A stretch of 64,000 nucleotides of DNA from contig CAYRGQ010000002.1 of NCBI GenBank assembly GCA_964423925.1, positions 124,001-188,000 on the forward strand, written 5' to 3'. This DNA is from CAYRGQ01 sp964423925 (GTDB lineage Bacteria > Bacteroidota > Bacteroidia > Sphingobacteriales > Sphingobacteriaceae). Below the pieces are notes generated by a model, which was not told the DNA's origin, ran no database searches, and was given only the letters and a program-made list of their open reading frames with translations. Positions 25,231 to 34,791 of this stretch are shown one piece after another. A program made the position numbers and the translations under genes. Position 1 is the first letter of the stretch. Each line of letters opens with the position of its first letter.

Positions 25231-27561
25231 TTACTTTTTCCGGGAGCTAAATGATTTTTTGGGTTTCTTGCTGTCTTCCTCCTGCCACTTCAACACATCT
25301 TCATAGGTGATGGTATTCACGTCCGTGCCTTTCGGAATTTTGATATTTTGCTTACCAAAACGGATAAACGGACCCCAGCGTCCGTTCTCGATACGGGCGT
25401 CCGGGTTTTCGTCGAATACCTTGACAATCTTCTCGGCATCTTTCTTACGTTTCTCCTGAATAATCGTGATGGCCATTTCCTCCGTCACGCCGTGCACATC
25501 CACATCTTTCGGAAGGGAGTAGAACGCACCATCATGCCGAACGTAAGGTCCAAACCGTCCAATAGCTACAACCATCTCCTTGTCCTCAAACACGCCCACC
25601 TTTTTGGGTAGCTTGAACAGTTCCAGAGCTTCCTCAAAGGTAATGGTTTCAATCATTTGACCAGGCCTCAAGCTGGCGTAGCGTGGCTTCTCTTCATCAT
25701 CCGGATGGCCGATTTGAACAAGGGGACCAAAACGGCCAATCCGCACGCTCACGGGCTTACCGGTTTCGGGGTCGATGCCGAGATCCCGCTGGCTGGAGGC
25801 CCGATCGGCGGTCTCCATCGTGTTCTTAACCTCATCATGGAAAGGCCCGTAGAAATCGCGAAGCATATCGGTCCATTCTTTGAGCCCTTGAGCAATCTCG
25901 TCAAACTCCTTCTCCACTTTTGCAGTGAAGTGGAAATCGACAATGCCGTTAAAGTGCTCCACCAGGAAATCGTTCACGACCATTCCTATATCGGTAGGGA
26001 ACAACTTTGAGCGCTCCGCTCCCGTCATTTCGGTTTTCGTCGTGGCGGCGATATCCCCACCCTCGAGCGTGAGCACGCGGTAGTCGCGAGGCTTACCCTC
26101 GCGGTCCTCACGAACCACGTAGCCGCGGTTTTGTATGGTTGAAATCGTCGGGGCGTAGGTGGATGGACGGCCGATCCCTAATTCCTCGAGTTTTTTTACC
26201 AAGCTGGCTTCGGTATAGCGGGCGTGGGGGCGCGTGAAGCGCTCCGTCGCTGTCATATGGTGCAGCGTTACAGGCTGCCCCTGTTTCAACGGTGGCAATA
26301 ATGCGTTGTCGCTATTTTCTTCCTGCGTGTCTTGCTCATCGTCCGTAGACTCAAAATAAACTTTGAGAAAACCATCGAACTTTAAGACCTCGCCGTTGCC
26401 GACTAGTTCTTCATCACGGGTGCTGATGCCTATCCGAGCGGTTGTACGTTCAAATTCGGCTTCGCTCATCTGGGAAGCAATTGCGCGTTTCCAGATCAGT
26501 TCATACAGTCTCCGCTCGGCAGATTCGCCCTCAATCGTATGCTGGTCGAAATAGGTAGGCCGGATGGCTTCGTGTGCTTCCTGCGCTCCGGCGGATTTGG
26601 TGCGGTATTGGCGACGTTTATGATAGCGGTCTCCGTAGGCAGTTCGAATTTCCTGCTCGGCGCCACGCAGGGCCGTATCGCTCAAGTTTACTGAATCCGT
26701 ACGCATGTAGGTAATCCGACCGGATTCATATAAGCGCTGTGCGACACTCATGGTACGCGCTACAGAAAAGCCTAACTTGCGGCTTGCTTCCTGCTGCAAC
26801 GTGGAGGTGGTAAACGGAGCAGCCGGATTTCGTTTAGATGGCTTGGTATCTAACGAGTTGATGATGAAATCGGCTGATATACAATCTTTCAAGAACTTTT
26901 CGGCTTCTTCTACCGTACCAAAACGTTGCGGCAGTTCCGCTTTAAAGCGTTCCTTTTTATTACCGGTATGGAATATAGCGACGATCTTGAAGGCTGCTTC
27001 GGCATTAAAACGATTGATTTCCCGTTCCCGATCAACGATTAAGCGTACCGCTACGGACTGTACCCGCCCGGCGGACAGCGACGGTTTCACTTTGCGCCAC
27101 AACACCGGCGATAGTTCAAAACCGACCAAGCGATCCAATACACGCCTAGCTTGCTGCGCATTCACCAAATTGTAGTCAATGGCGCGCGGAGACTCAATTG
27201 CGCGCAAGATCGCTGGCTTTGTAATCTCATGAAAAACAATACGTTTTGTATTTTCCTTCTTCAAACCTAAGGTCTCGAACAAGTGCCACGAAATGGCCTC
27301 TCCCTCGCGGTCCTCGTCGGAAGCAAGCCAAACCGTTTCCGCTTTTTTAGCCAGCTTCTTCAGTTCGCCTACCACAGCCTTCTTGTCGGCCGGCACTTCA
27401 TATTTCTGCTTAAAATTGTCAGCTATGTCTATTGCGTCGTCGGTCTTCACCAGGTCACGGATATGGCCGTAACTAGACTTGACCAGAAAGTCTTTTCCCA
27501 GGTACCCCTCTATTGTCTTGGCTTTCGCCGGAGACTCCACAATTAATAAGTTTTTTGCCAT
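25231..27561 (-). CDS. topA: DNA topoisomerase I
   Basis: A 776-residue type IA topoisomerase that relaxes negative supercoils. The Toprim domain is at 1-140 (LLIVESPAKAKTIEGYLG; SDEDREGEAISWHL with the acidic metal ligands). The catalytic Tyr285 lies in RITYMRTDSV. From about 590 onward are several Toprim_C repeats (IGRFGPLVQIG, IGRFGPYVRHDGAFYSLP, RWGPFIRFGKQNIKIPKG) in place of zinc fingers. A Lys/Ser-rich tail ends the protein. It is first in the operon with the hypothetical gene and cmk. Confidence 0.97.
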   Translation of the reverse strand: MAKNLLIVESPAKAKTIEGYLGKDFLVKSSYGHIRDLVKTDDAIDIADNFKQKYEVPADKKAVVGELKKLAKKAETVWLASDEDREGEAISWHLFETLGLKKENTKRIVFHEITKPAILRAIESPRAIDYNLVNAQQARRVLDRLVGFELSPVLWRKVKPSLSAGRVQSVAVRLIVDREREINRFNAEAAFKIVAIFHTGNKKERFKAELPQRFGTVEEAEKFLKDCISADFIINSLDTKPSKRNPAAPFTTSTLQQEASRKLGFSVARTMSVAQRLYESGRITYMRTDSVNLSDTALRGAEQEIRTAYGDRYHKRRQYRTKSAGAQEAHEAIRPTYFDQHTIEGESAERRLYELIWKRAIASQMSEAEFERTTARIGISTRDEELVGNGEVLKFDGFLKVYFESTDDEQDTQEENSDNALLPPLKQGQPVTLHHMTATERFTRPHARYTEASLVKKLEELGIGRPSTYAPTISTIQNRGYVVREDREGKPRDYRVLTLEGGDIAATTKTEMTGAERSKLFPTDIGMVVNDFLVEHFNGIVDFHFTAKVEKEFDEIAQGLKEWTDMLRDFYGPFHDEVKNTMETADRASSQRDLGIDPETGKPVSVRIGRFGPLVQIGHPDDEEKPRYASLRPGQMIETITFEEALELFKLPKKVGVFEDKEMVVAIGRFGPYVRHDGAFYSLPKDVDVHGVTEEMAITIIQEKRKKDAEKIVKVFDENPDARIENGRWGPFIRFGKQNIKIPKGTDVNTITYEDVLKWQEEDSKKPKKSFSSRKK

Positions 27562-27689
27562 GTAAAGTAAACTACCGTTTTTGCAAATAAAGGGATTTAT
27601 TCAGGCATTGGCAACACGCATCCCATTTTTCGTGGCGCCACAACCTGGGATTCCGACCCCAAGTGACCTTTAAGCGAAGTGGTTATCCA

Positions 27690-28565
27690 TCATCCTGCAA
27701 ACGGATCAACCGTCCACAGAAAAAAGATATCCAACAAGAAGAAAGCCGCAAAAATTACCGACGCAACTCCGTTTGTCGTCATGAACGCGCGGTCGACCCG
27801 CGACAAATCCGTCGGACTCACGATTCGGTGCTGGTAAATAAGCAGTGCAATATAAAATATTACGCCTAAGCCATAAAACCAAGAAAATGGCACGTAGAGC
27901 ATCGGTACGAGCACAAATATCGCCGACAACACATGCAGGGCTTCGGAGACACGCAAGGCACGTTTCTTGCCGAGCCAAGCAGGAATCGAGCTAAGACCAT
28001 GCTCGCGATCAAACGCTTCGTCTTGCAGGGCGTAAATGACATCGAAACCGCTCACCCAACAAAGAACCGCCAAGGCGTAAAAGACGGGTACAATATCAAA
28101 ATATCCGGTGACCACGAGGTAGGCACCCAACGGAGCCAAACCCAAGCCAACGCCCAGCACGAGATGGCACAAAGGTGTAAAACGCTTCGTATAGCTATAG
28201 CCCAACACCACGGCAAGCGCTACGGGCGACAGATAAAAACAGACTGGGTTGATAAACCAGGTGGCTGCAATAAAAAGCAGGCTGTTCACCCAGGTAAAGA
28301 CCAGTGCCTGCCGCGGACTCACGCGCCCCGCCGGTACGTCGCGCATGGCCGTGCGCGGGTTGAGCGCGTCGATGTCGCGATCCAGGTAGCGATTGAAGGC
28401 CATCGCCGCATTCCGAGCGAATACCATACACGCAAGCATTAACACCAGCTTCAACCAGTCAAAGGCGAAACCTGTTGTCATCACCGCAAGAAAAAAGCCG
28501 ATTACTGCAAACGGCAAAGCAAATACGCTATGGGCAAACAGCACTAGCGAAAAGTACTTCTTCAT
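27690..28565 (-). CDS. UbiA-family prenyltransferase (menaquinone-type; UbiA or MqnP)
   Basis: A 291-residue integral membrane protein with 8-9 hydrophobic segments. The first prenyl-diphosphate motif is NRYLDRDIDALNPRT (NxxxDxxxD) and the second is DVIYALQDEAFDREHGLSS. These enzymes attach a polyprenyl chain to an aromatic ring. Bacteroidota make menaquinone rather than ubiquinone, so the usual 4-hydroxybenzoate label is probably wrong; MqnP of the futalosine route is likelier, which is inference. It begins 14 bp after engB, so the two are likely co-transcribed. Confidence 0.88.
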   Translation of the reverse strand: MKKYFSLVLFAHSVFALPFAVIGFFLAVMTTGFAFDWLKLVLMLACMVFARNAAMAFNRYLDRDIDALNPRTAMRDVPAGRVSPRQALVFTWVNSLLFIAATWFINPVCFYLSPVALAVVLGYSYTKRFTPLCHLVLGVGLGLAPLGAYLVVTGYFDIVPVFYALAVLCWVSGFDVIYALQDEAFDREHGLSSIPAWLGKKRALRVSEALHVLSAIFVLVPMLYVPFSWFYGLGVIFYIALLIYQHRIVSPTDLSRVDRAFMTTNGVASVIFAAFFLLDIFFLWTVDPFAG

Positions 28566-28579
28566 TCAAATTATTTTAT

Positions 28580-29209
28580 CTACGGTAACGGACTGCGTTC
28601 CGGCAACGGGCCGGAGAAACGCGAATTAATATCCGTTATGAAGGCCAGCAGCTCGTCGCTTCCCAAACGGGTGGTCGACGAAGTTAGGAAGCTTGGAGGC
28701 ACTTCCTCAAACCAGCCCATGAGTTTCTTCTTAAACTTCGCCACGCTGGCGTCGGCCTTTTGCCGAGAATGCTTGTCCGCTTTCGTAAATGTCAGGACAA
28801 AGGGAATTCCTTGTTCGCCGAGCCAGCAACAAAACTCAATGTCTATATTTTGTGGCTCGTGACGGCTGTCAACCAACACAAACACGCATTGTAGGTTTTC
28901 ACGCGTCATCAGATACCTGCGAATAAACTTCTCCCAGCTGGCTCGGCTCGCTTTCGATGCCTTAGCAAACCCGTATCCGGGCAGGTCAACCAGGAACCAG
29001 GAATCGTCGATCAGAAAATGGTTGATCAATTGGGTCTTCCCGGGTGTTTGCGAAGTTTTCGCTAAGTTTTTCTTCCCAGTCATCGCGTTAATCAGCGACG
29101 ACTTCCCTACGTTGGAACGCCCGATAAACGCATACTCTGGCATCGTGGGTGGGGGCAGTTTATCTACCCGAGTGTTGCTGCAAACAAATTCGGCGCGTAT
29201 AACGGACAT
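28580..29209 (-). CDS. engB: Ribosome biogenesis GTP-binding protein EngB (YsxC/YihA)
   Basis: A 209-residue essential GTPase in 50S subunit assembly. It shows G1 GRSNVGKSS, G2-like TPGKT, G3 DLPGYGFA, G4 TKADK and G5 SSTTRLG. The start is placed at ATG 29209 (MSVIRAEF): a longer frame reaches 29302, but a -7 promoter element (TACTTTTG) ends 4 nt before 29209 and the extra residues do not belong to the family. The mRNA would be leaderless. It is followed by the UbiA-family gene. Confidence 0.95.
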   Translation of the reverse strand: MSVIRAEFVCSNTRVDKLPPPTMPEYAFIGRSNVGKSSLINAMTGKKNLAKTSQTPGKTQLINHFLIDDSWFLVDLPGYGFAKASKASRASWEKFIRRYLMTRENLQCVFVLVDSRHEPQNIDIEFCCWLGEQGIPFVLTFTKADKHSRQKADASVAKFKKKLMGWFEEVPPSFLTSSTTRLGSDELLAFITDINSRFSGPLPERSPLP

Positions 29210-29213
29210 ACCG

Positions 29214-29221
29214 CAAAAGTA
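29214..29221 (-). promoter_or_regulatory. -7 element (TACTTTTG) abutting engB
   Basis: A perfect TAnnTTTG on the minus strand, with TTTC 20 nt upstream as the -33 element. It ends 4 nt before ATG 29209. Confidence 0.65.
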
Positions 29222-29389
29222 GGATTTAATGCCGTGATGTCGAAACTTTAGATGCTTTCCTGGCAATCTTTCCGCCGGAGGCCGGCGCAAGAAAAGTTTC
29301 ATCGGCGCGCTAAGCCGGAACCCAAGGTGCCGACGCTAAGCCTACAAAGCCACAAAAAACCAGTACATTTACATCAAACTCCGATTCCC

Positions 29390-30400
29390 ATGAGACCAAT
29401 TCTCTTCTTTACAGGTTTAATGATTATGGCAAACACCGTATTGGCGCAAAAAAAGCACGTGCTCGTCATCCATGGAGGTGCGGGCACCATCCTAAAGGAA
29501 AACATGACCAAGGAGACCGAACAGGCGTACGTCGACGCGCTCACCGAGTCGCTAAAGGCTGGCTATGCTGTATTGCAACAAGGTGGAAGCAGCACGGAGG
29601 CTGTCGTGGCTGCCGTGAGCGTCATGGAAGATTCGCCACTCTTTAATGCCGGCAAAGGAGCTGTGTTTACCCACGATGGCAAAAATGAGCTGGATGCCTC
29701 CCTGATGACCAGCGACGGACGCGCAGGCGCAGTGGCTGGAGTGACAACCATAAAGAATCCGATTCGCGCGGCGGTAGCGGTCATGGACCGGTCGGAACAT
29801 GTGATGATGGCCGGTGCCGGTGTAGAACGCTTTGCCGCATTGCAGGGACTAGACATCGTGGATCCTTCGTATTTCCACACCGATTGGCGATGGGAAGCGC
29901 TACAGCGTGTGCTCAACACTGATTCGGGCAAAGCCGAGCTGGATCACAACGGACAGACGACGCAGGCCGAAACACCCCATACGCGAGACCAAAAATATGG
30001 CACCGTGGGGGCAATAGCCCTGGATCAGGCCGGCAACCTAGCTGCGGGGACATCAACGGGCGGCATGACCAACAAGCGGTACGGACGCGTAGGTGACTCC
30101 CCCATTATCGGCGCCGGCACCTTTGCGAATGAACGGGTGGGCATCTCATGCACGGGCTGGGGCGAGTTTTTTATCCGTCATGTCGCCGCGTACGACGTAG
30201 CTGCCCTGATGACTTATAAAAACGCATCCGTGGAAGCGGCCGCTCAGGAAGTTATTGATAAGATTGGCGCTGCAGGTGGGGACGGCGGGCTCATCGCATT
30301 GGATCGGTCGGGCAACATTGCAATGCCATTTAACACCGCAGGCATGTATCGAGGCTCCATCACGGAAGACGGACAGGTATCGATTGCAATATACCGATAA
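29390..30400 (+). CDS. Isoaspartyl peptidase/L-asparaginase, plant type (Ntn hydrolase), secreted
   Basis: A 336-residue precursor that hydrolyses beta-aspartyl peptides and asparagine. Residues 1-19 form a signal peptide (FFTGLMIMANTVLAQ), so it is periplasmic or secreted. The alpha subunit begins VLVIHGGAGT; autocleavage exposes Thr205 in KYGTVGAIALD, followed by GTSTGGMTNKRYGRVGDSPIIGAGTFA, which lines the active site. The start at ATG 29390 gives the clean signal peptide; the frame extends upstream to 29252 without signal or family features. A TACATTTA at 29364-29371 may be a -7 element. Closed by a strong palindromic terminator. Confidence 0.94.
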   Translation: MRPILFFTGLMIMANTVLAQKKHVLVIHGGAGTILKENMTKETEQAYVDALTESLKAGYAVLQQGGSSTEAVVAAVSVMEDSPLFNAGKGAVFTHDGKNELDASLMTSDGRAGAVAGVTTIKNPIRAAVAVMDRSEHVMMAGAGVERFAALQGLDIVDPSYFHTDWRWEALQRVLNTDSGKAELDHNGQTTQAETPHTRDQKYGTVGAIALDQAGNLAAGTSTGGMTNKRYGRVGDSPIIGAGTFANERVGISCTGWGEFFIRHVAAYDVAALMTYKNASVEAAAQEVIDKIGAAGGDGGLIALDRSGNIAMPFNTAGMYRGSITEDGQVSIAIYR

Positions 30401-30414
30401 GTAGAATAAAAAGC

Positions 30415-30444
30415 AGAAAGCCGCGGGAAATCCCGCGGCTTTCT
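30415..30444. terminator. Bidirectional terminator
   Basis: A 13-bp perfect stem, AGAAAGCCGCGGG (30415-30427) with CCCGCGGCTTTCT (30432-30444), loop AAAT. It lies between the convergent isoaspartyl peptidase and ywbE-like genes. T-runs are short. Confidence 0.75.
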
Positions 30445-30483
30445 AGCGTTTGTTCGTTTCGTATAGACCGGCACGTTCCTATA

Positions 30484-30678
30484 CTATCCGAGTATTTCGG
30501 CGACCCGCCCCACCTGACCATCTTCCAAGCGAATCTTGATGCCTCGCGAATGGTAGGCCGCTGACGTAAGGATATCCTTGACCACGCCTTCCGTACGCTT
30601 GCCAGCGCGTTGGTCCTTTTTGAGGATGATAGCGACTTCAAGCCCCGGATAGATATCGCTGCGATGGGTACCGTCCAT
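30484..30678 (-). CDS. ywbE: YwbE family protein
   Basis: The 64-residue protein matches the small YwbE/DUF2196 family from end to end: a start of the form RSDIYPGLEVAIILKKDQRAGK, then TEGVVKDILTSAAYHSRGIKIRLEDGQVGRV. It is thought to fold as a small KOW/SH3-like beta barrel. No biochemical function is established. It follows the Dabb lipoprotein gene by 14 bp on the same strand, so the two may be co-transcribed. Confidence 0.9.
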   Translation of the reverse strand: MDGTHRSDIYPGLEVAIILKKDQRAGKRTEGVVKDILTSAAYHSRGIKIRLEDGQVGRVAEILG

Positions 30679-30692
30679 GGAAAACTAAATCG

Positions 30693-31148
30693 TTACTTCA
30701 AGAGCGAATCGTGCACCGTCACCTTTTCCCAATACTGCGAGTACTTCTCAATCGCCTCCAAGTGGATGGGGTGGGTTTCATAATCATCCAGCTGCTCCTT
30801 CGAATCGAAGAACACGACTAAGTTGTACGTGAAGCTGTTGTCCACTGGCGGGCGGGGCGTGGTCGCCACTGGGCGTCCGTAATGCAAGGATTTGATACTC
30901 TCGATGGGGCGCAATGATTCGAAGAAATTTGCAAAATCCGCAATTTCCTCTTCGCTAAGGCCATCCTTTAGCCAAAAAAGTACGTAATGGGCGATCTGCC
31001 CGTCAATGTTTGTCATGTTTGTTTCCTCCGTTACTGTGTTGTTTGTGTTTTCAGTAGGTGCCGGTGAGCCGCATGCCGCCATCATGCAGATGACAAGCCC
31101 TGCCGCCAGAACCTTGGCGCCCATTTGTTTTAGACTGTGCTGTTTCAT
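30693..31148 (-). CDS. Dabb (stress-responsive alpha/beta barrel) lipoprotein
   Basis: The 151-residue protein starts with a lipoprotein signal (MAAC, lipidation Cys26) and a Thr/Asn-rich linker (about 27-50). One dimeric alpha-beta barrel (Dabb) domain follows (about 52-150): AHYVLFWLKDGLSEEEIADF, then FTYNLVVFFDSKEQLDDYETHPIHLEAIEKY with the usual HP pair. Dabb proteins occur as cyclases and stress proteins; lipid-anchored versions in Bacteroidota are uncharacterised. It lies upstream of ywbE in a probable two-gene unit. Confidence 0.88.
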   Translation of the reverse strand: MKQHSLKQMGAKVLAAGLVICMMAACGSPAPTENTNNTVTEETNMTNIDGQIAHYVLFWLKDGLSEEEIADFANFFESLRPIESIKSLHYGRPVATTPRPPVDNSFTYNLVVFFDSKEQLDDYETHPIHLEAIEKYSQYWEKVTVHDSLLK

Positions 31149-31314
31149 TTTCGGTGTTTAAAATGTGTTCGTAACCCGCCCACCTTGGGCGATCTGGGCG
31201 CCTAAATTAACAAAAGATATCAGAATGATCATTGGGTCGCCCAACAAATTATCCAGTTTTTGGCCTGGGAATCGCTAATTCTCCACGCGATTCGACGAGG
31301 AATTACGCGGCAGG

Positions 31315-32643
31315 CTAACGCAGCAGCTTCAAGATATCATTCCCTAATATAAATACCATCAAAGCCACCACGATGAAAAACCCTGCTATCTGAGCTCTTT
31401 CTAAAAACTTATCACTCAGCGGTTTTCCTTGAATAATCTCCACCATAAGGAAAAGTACGTGGCCGCCGTCTAGCGCCGGAATCGGCAACAGGTTCATAAA
31501 AGCCAGAATCATCGACAACAGGCCTACGAGTGTCCAGAAACGCAGCCAATTCACCTCCGTTCCAAACATCGTCGCAATTCCTACCGGGCCTGCTAGGGCC
31601 TTGTCCGCCCGGACCTCGCCCTTGAAAATCTTGCCAAAACCTTTCACGTTGTCGGCGACGGTGGTCCACGCTTTGGTTGCCCCGATGGGGAGGGCGGCAA
31701 AAAAGCCGTATTGGAAGCGTTCGTAAGGCAAATCCAGTCGTCCCGAATAGTTAATGCCGAGCGTGCCGTCCTCGGACACTTCGGACACCAAATTCATCCT
31801 CGTCGTGTCGCCGCGAATCAGATGCAGCGTCACGGTGCCGCCCTGATTGGCCATCAATTCTTGTTGGAACTCATCAAAGAACCGAAAGGCTTTATCATTG
31901 ATCCGCAGGATGCTGTCCCCCACTTGCAGCCCCGCCTTGTCTGCGGGCGTGCCTTCGCCAACGAATAAAATAGAACCTAGACGGGTGCGTTCGCTCACAA
32001 ATTCGTTTCGGTCATGATCGGCTACGGCATTCAAGATGTCGGCGGGTACATGCACCGTAATCAGGCTGTCGTCGCGCCGCACAGTCAGGTCGACCCCACC
32101 CATGAGCACCTTCGGGCTGGTTAAGTCATTGAACCATTGCACGTCTTCCCCATCGATTTTAAGGATATGGTCACCGGCCTGTAGCCCAATCTGCTTTCCA
32201 ATGACCCCAGGCACGATTCCATCCGTCAATCGCGTATTATCGACATAGGTTTCGCCGTATTTGAATGTCAACATCCAAAAAATCAACACACCCAATACCA
32301 CGTTGACAATAATTCCACCCAGCATGACAATCAGCCGTTGCCACGCTGGCTTCGAGCGGAATTCCCAGGGCTGGGGCTCGCCTTTCAATTGCTCGGTATC
32401 CATGGATTCGTCAATCATGCCGGCAATTTTGACATAACCACCGAGCGGCAGCCAGCCAATCCCGTATTCGCATCCTTTGTAGTTAAATTTAAACAACTTA
32501 ACTCCCCACGCATCAAAAAAGAGGTAGAACTTCTCTACCTTAATGCCAAACGCCCGAGCAGCCCAAAAATGTCCAAGCTCGTGCAGCACGATCAAAATAG
32601 ACAAGCCTAACAATACTTGTCCGATCATTATCAATGTACCCAT
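31315..32643 (-). CDS. rseP: RIP metalloprotease RseP (site-2 protease family)
   Basis: The 442-residue inner-membrane zinc protease cleaves substrates within the membrane, including anti-sigma factors and signal-peptide remnants in well-studied species. The HExxH motif is His21-Glu22 to His25 in VLHELGHFWAARAFG. Two PDZ domains follow (around 130-200 and 210-300; GLQAGDHILKIDGEDV and GLQVGDSILRINDKAF). The third zinc-ligand region NLLPIPALDGGHVLF is close to the C-terminus. It lies 58 bp downstream of dxr, a common pairing. Confidence 0.96.
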   Translation of the reverse strand: MGTLIMIGQVLLGLSILIVLHELGHFWAARAFGIKVEKFYLFFDAWGVKLFKFNYKGCEYGIGWLPLGGYVKIAGMIDESMDTEQLKGEPQPWEFRSKPAWQRLIVMLGGIIVNVVLGVLIFWMLTFKYGETYVDNTRLTDGIVPGVIGKQIGLQAGDHILKIDGEDVQWFNDLTSPKVLMGGVDLTVRRDDSLITVHVPADILNAVADHDRNEFVSERTRLGSILFVGEGTPADKAGLQVGDSILRINDKAFRFFDEFQQELMANQGGTVTLHLIRGDTTRMNLVSEVSEDGTLGINYSGRLDLPYERFQYGFFAALPIGATKAWTTVADNVKGFGKIFKGEVRADKALAGPVGIATMFGTEVNWLRFWTLVGLLSMILAFMNLLPIPALDGGHVLFLMVEIIQGKPLSDKFLERAQIAGFFIVVALMVFILGNDILKLLR

Positions 32644-32701
32644 GAATCTACTATTTTAAACTTTTATTAGGGTTCCGGCAGACCACCCACCTCTTTTCTC
32701 A

Positions 32702-33874
32702 TTATCTCTTTTGCTGTACGCGCTCAGCGTACGTATTTGCCACCCGCCTCGCCTCTGCATCGACCTCGGCATAATCCTCCAGGCTCGGGCTAGCGATATG
32801 TGGCACCGTATCCATCGCGTGGGCAATCACGTCGCTCATTTCTAAAAAACCGATTTGGCCATTCAAAAATGCGGCCACCGACACCTCATTAGCGGCGTTA
32901 AGGACACAAGGCATCGTGCCCCCTTTTGCCAAGGCGTGGTATGCCAAGCCCAAGTTTTGGAACACGTCAGTGTCAGGCTTCTCAAAAGTCAAGGTTGTAT
33001 ATTGTGCGAAATCTAGCCGTTCCAGCTTATTTTCAGCGCGATAGGGATATAGCAAGGCATGCTGTATCGGCAACTTCATGTCAGGCAGCCCAAGCTGTGC
33101 CTTGATGGACGAATCCCTGAACTGTACCATCGAATGAATAATCGACTGTGGATGCACCACTACGTCAATTTGTCCGCTTTCAAGGCCGAACAGCCATTTT
33201 GCCTCTATCACCTCCAGCCCCTTATTCATCAAAGATGCCGAATCGATGGTAATCTTTGCGCCCATCACCCAATTGGGGTGTGCTAGTGCCTGTTCTATCG
33301 TTACGTTTTCCAAATAGGCCCGATCCTTACCCCTGAATGGGCCACCCGAAGCCGTCAAAATGAGCTTTTCTATGGATTCAGGCGATTCGCCTTCTATGCA
33401 CTGGAATATTGCCGAATGCTCCGAGTCGACGGGCAACAAGCGCCCACCGTGTTTGGCCACCAGGTTCATCACCAAATCACCCCCCACGACAAGCGTTTCC
33501 TTGTTGGCCAAGGCAACGTCCTTACCGGCCTTGATAGCGGCTACCGTAGGTGCGAGGCCCACCGCCCCCACCAGTGCGGTTAGCACCATAGATACTTCTT
33601 CATGGGCAACAACTTCGTCGATAGCGGCAAGCCCGTACAGCACATCCGTATCCAAGTCAGTCAGTGACGACTGTACGCGAGCATGTGCCTCTTTGTCTGT
33701 GACGACAACGTAGGCCGGCCGATAGCGGCGTGCCTGCTCGATGAGCTTGGTTGCATTACTGTGGGCTGTGAGCGCGTGGATTCGAAATCGACTCGGGTAC
33801 GCTTCAATCACTTCAAGAGCTTGCGTACCAATGCTGCCCGTCGATCCTAAAATCGCTATATGATTAACCGTCAA
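32702..33874 (-). CDS. dxr: 1-deoxy-D-xylulose 5-phosphate reductoisomerase
   Basis: A 390-residue enzyme making 2-C-methyl-D-erythritol 4-phosphate with NADPH in the MEP isoprenoid pathway. It has the cofactor motif GSTGSIGTQAL (9-19), GKDVALANKETLV, metal ligands in PVDSEHSAIFQ and HPQSIIHSMVQF, and the loop with LNAANEVSVAAFL near the C-terminus. The start codon is TTG (33874-33872), giving MTVNHIAILGSTG. It is second in a membrane protein-dxr-rseP cluster (23-bp gap before it). Confidence 0.96.
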   Translation of the reverse strand: MTVNHIAILGSTGSIGTQALEVIEAYPSRFRIHALTAHSNATKLIEQARRYRPAYVVVTDKEAHARVQSSLTDLDTDVLYGLAAIDEVVAHEEVSMVLTALVGAVGLAPTVAAIKAGKDVALANKETLVVGGDLVMNLVAKHGGRLLPVDSEHSAIFQCIEGESPESIEKLILTASGGPFRGKDRAYLENVTIEQALAHPNWVMGAKITIDSASLMNKGLEVIEAKWLFGLESGQIDVVVHPQSIIHSMVQFRDSSIKAQLGLPDMKLPIQHALLYPYRAENKLERLDFAQYTTLTFEKPDTDVFQNLGLAYHALAKGGTMPCVLNAANEVSVAAFLNGQIGFLEMSDVIAHAMDTVPHIASPSLEDYAEVDAEARRVANTYAERVQQKR

Positions 33875-33897
33875 CGTTTTCTATTTAATCACTATTT

Positions 33898-34674
33898 TTA
33901 ATTGCCTACCCGTTCGTCGACGGCGTCCAATGTTTTATACTGGTCCATCATCGTTCGGTAAGCTACGGCCACAACCACGCTCGACAACGGAACGATGAGG
34001 AACGAATTAATGACATTTAGCACGATCGAAAGCACAAGCAAACCTTGGTAGTTAAAATAACCATTCAAAAAGTGCAAAATTGCAAAAAATAACAAAATTA
34101 GCAACAGCTTAGTCACATTTCCACGCGTAAGCGCGATGCTTAGTAGGATTGCACCCCAAGGCGTGCCGCCGCGGTCAATGATAAAAAATGGGTAAAAAGC
34201 AGCCCGCAGTAAAAAAATGAACATCAGTACGGCGGAAAGCAGCACTGAAAAGCTCACCATCACTTCGATGGGGATACCCAAGTATATAAACGGCCATCCC
34301 GCTACCGAAATGATCGCATAGCAGCATGCCACGACCAACAGGATTGACAACATGGACAGGAAAAAATACCACAATTCCTTGACCGAAGGGATAGATCGTT
34401 TTACGGAGGCGTCCGGTCGGCCTTCAAGGAGTACCACCAAATACTTCATGAGCGTCAACTGCAGGCCGAAATATAGCACGACAAACAGTGAAACTAAAAA
34501 GAACCGTTGGACCATCCCAAATTCGCTCAGATAGAAGAGCGAAATTAGATTGGACGCGACAAACAATAAAAAACACAGGCCGACAATCGAAAAATACCGG
34601 TGCCGAAGTAAATTTAACGATTTAGCAAATACTTCATTGACAGCGAAAGTACTTTCCTTTAAAAATTGAATCAT
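33898..34674 (-). CDS. Integral membrane protein of unknown function
   Basis: The 258-residue protein has about six transmembrane segments (around residues 27-50, 58-80, 103-127, 130-160, 187-205 and 212-240). The overall look, with paired hydrophobic helices and a conserved-looking AAFYPFFIIDRGG segment, resembles DUF975-type or glycerophosphodiester phosphodiesterase membrane-domain proteins, but I cannot assign it. It lies 23 bp upstream of dxr on the same strand and is probably co-transcribed with dxr and rseP. Confidence 0.7.
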   Translation of the reverse strand: MIQFLKESTFAVNEVFAKSLNLLRHRYFSIVGLCFLLFVASNLISLFYLSEFGMVQRFFLVSLFVVLYFGLQLTLMKYLVVLLEGRPDASVKRSIPSVKELWYFFLSMLSILLVVACCYAIISVAGWPFIYLGIPIEVMVSFSVLLSAVLMFIFLLRAAFYPFFIIDRGGTPWGAILLSIALTRGNVTKLLLILLFFAILHFLNGYFNYQGLLVLSIVLNVINSFLIVPLSSVVVAVAYRTMMDQYKTLDAVDERVGN

Positions 34675-34791
34675 GTAACAACTAACACTATCTCCAGCAC
34701 AAAGATGAGATAAAAAAACGGCTTGGTTCCATCATGTGCATAATTATTTAGGTCGCAGACCCATTATATCCCACGCAACAAAAGACCTTGT

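Noticed and set aside
27933..28442. 169-codon frame opposite the UbiA gene
   Set aside because: Gln/His/Lys-rich antisense frame with no start context; the opposite strand holds a clear membrane enzyme.
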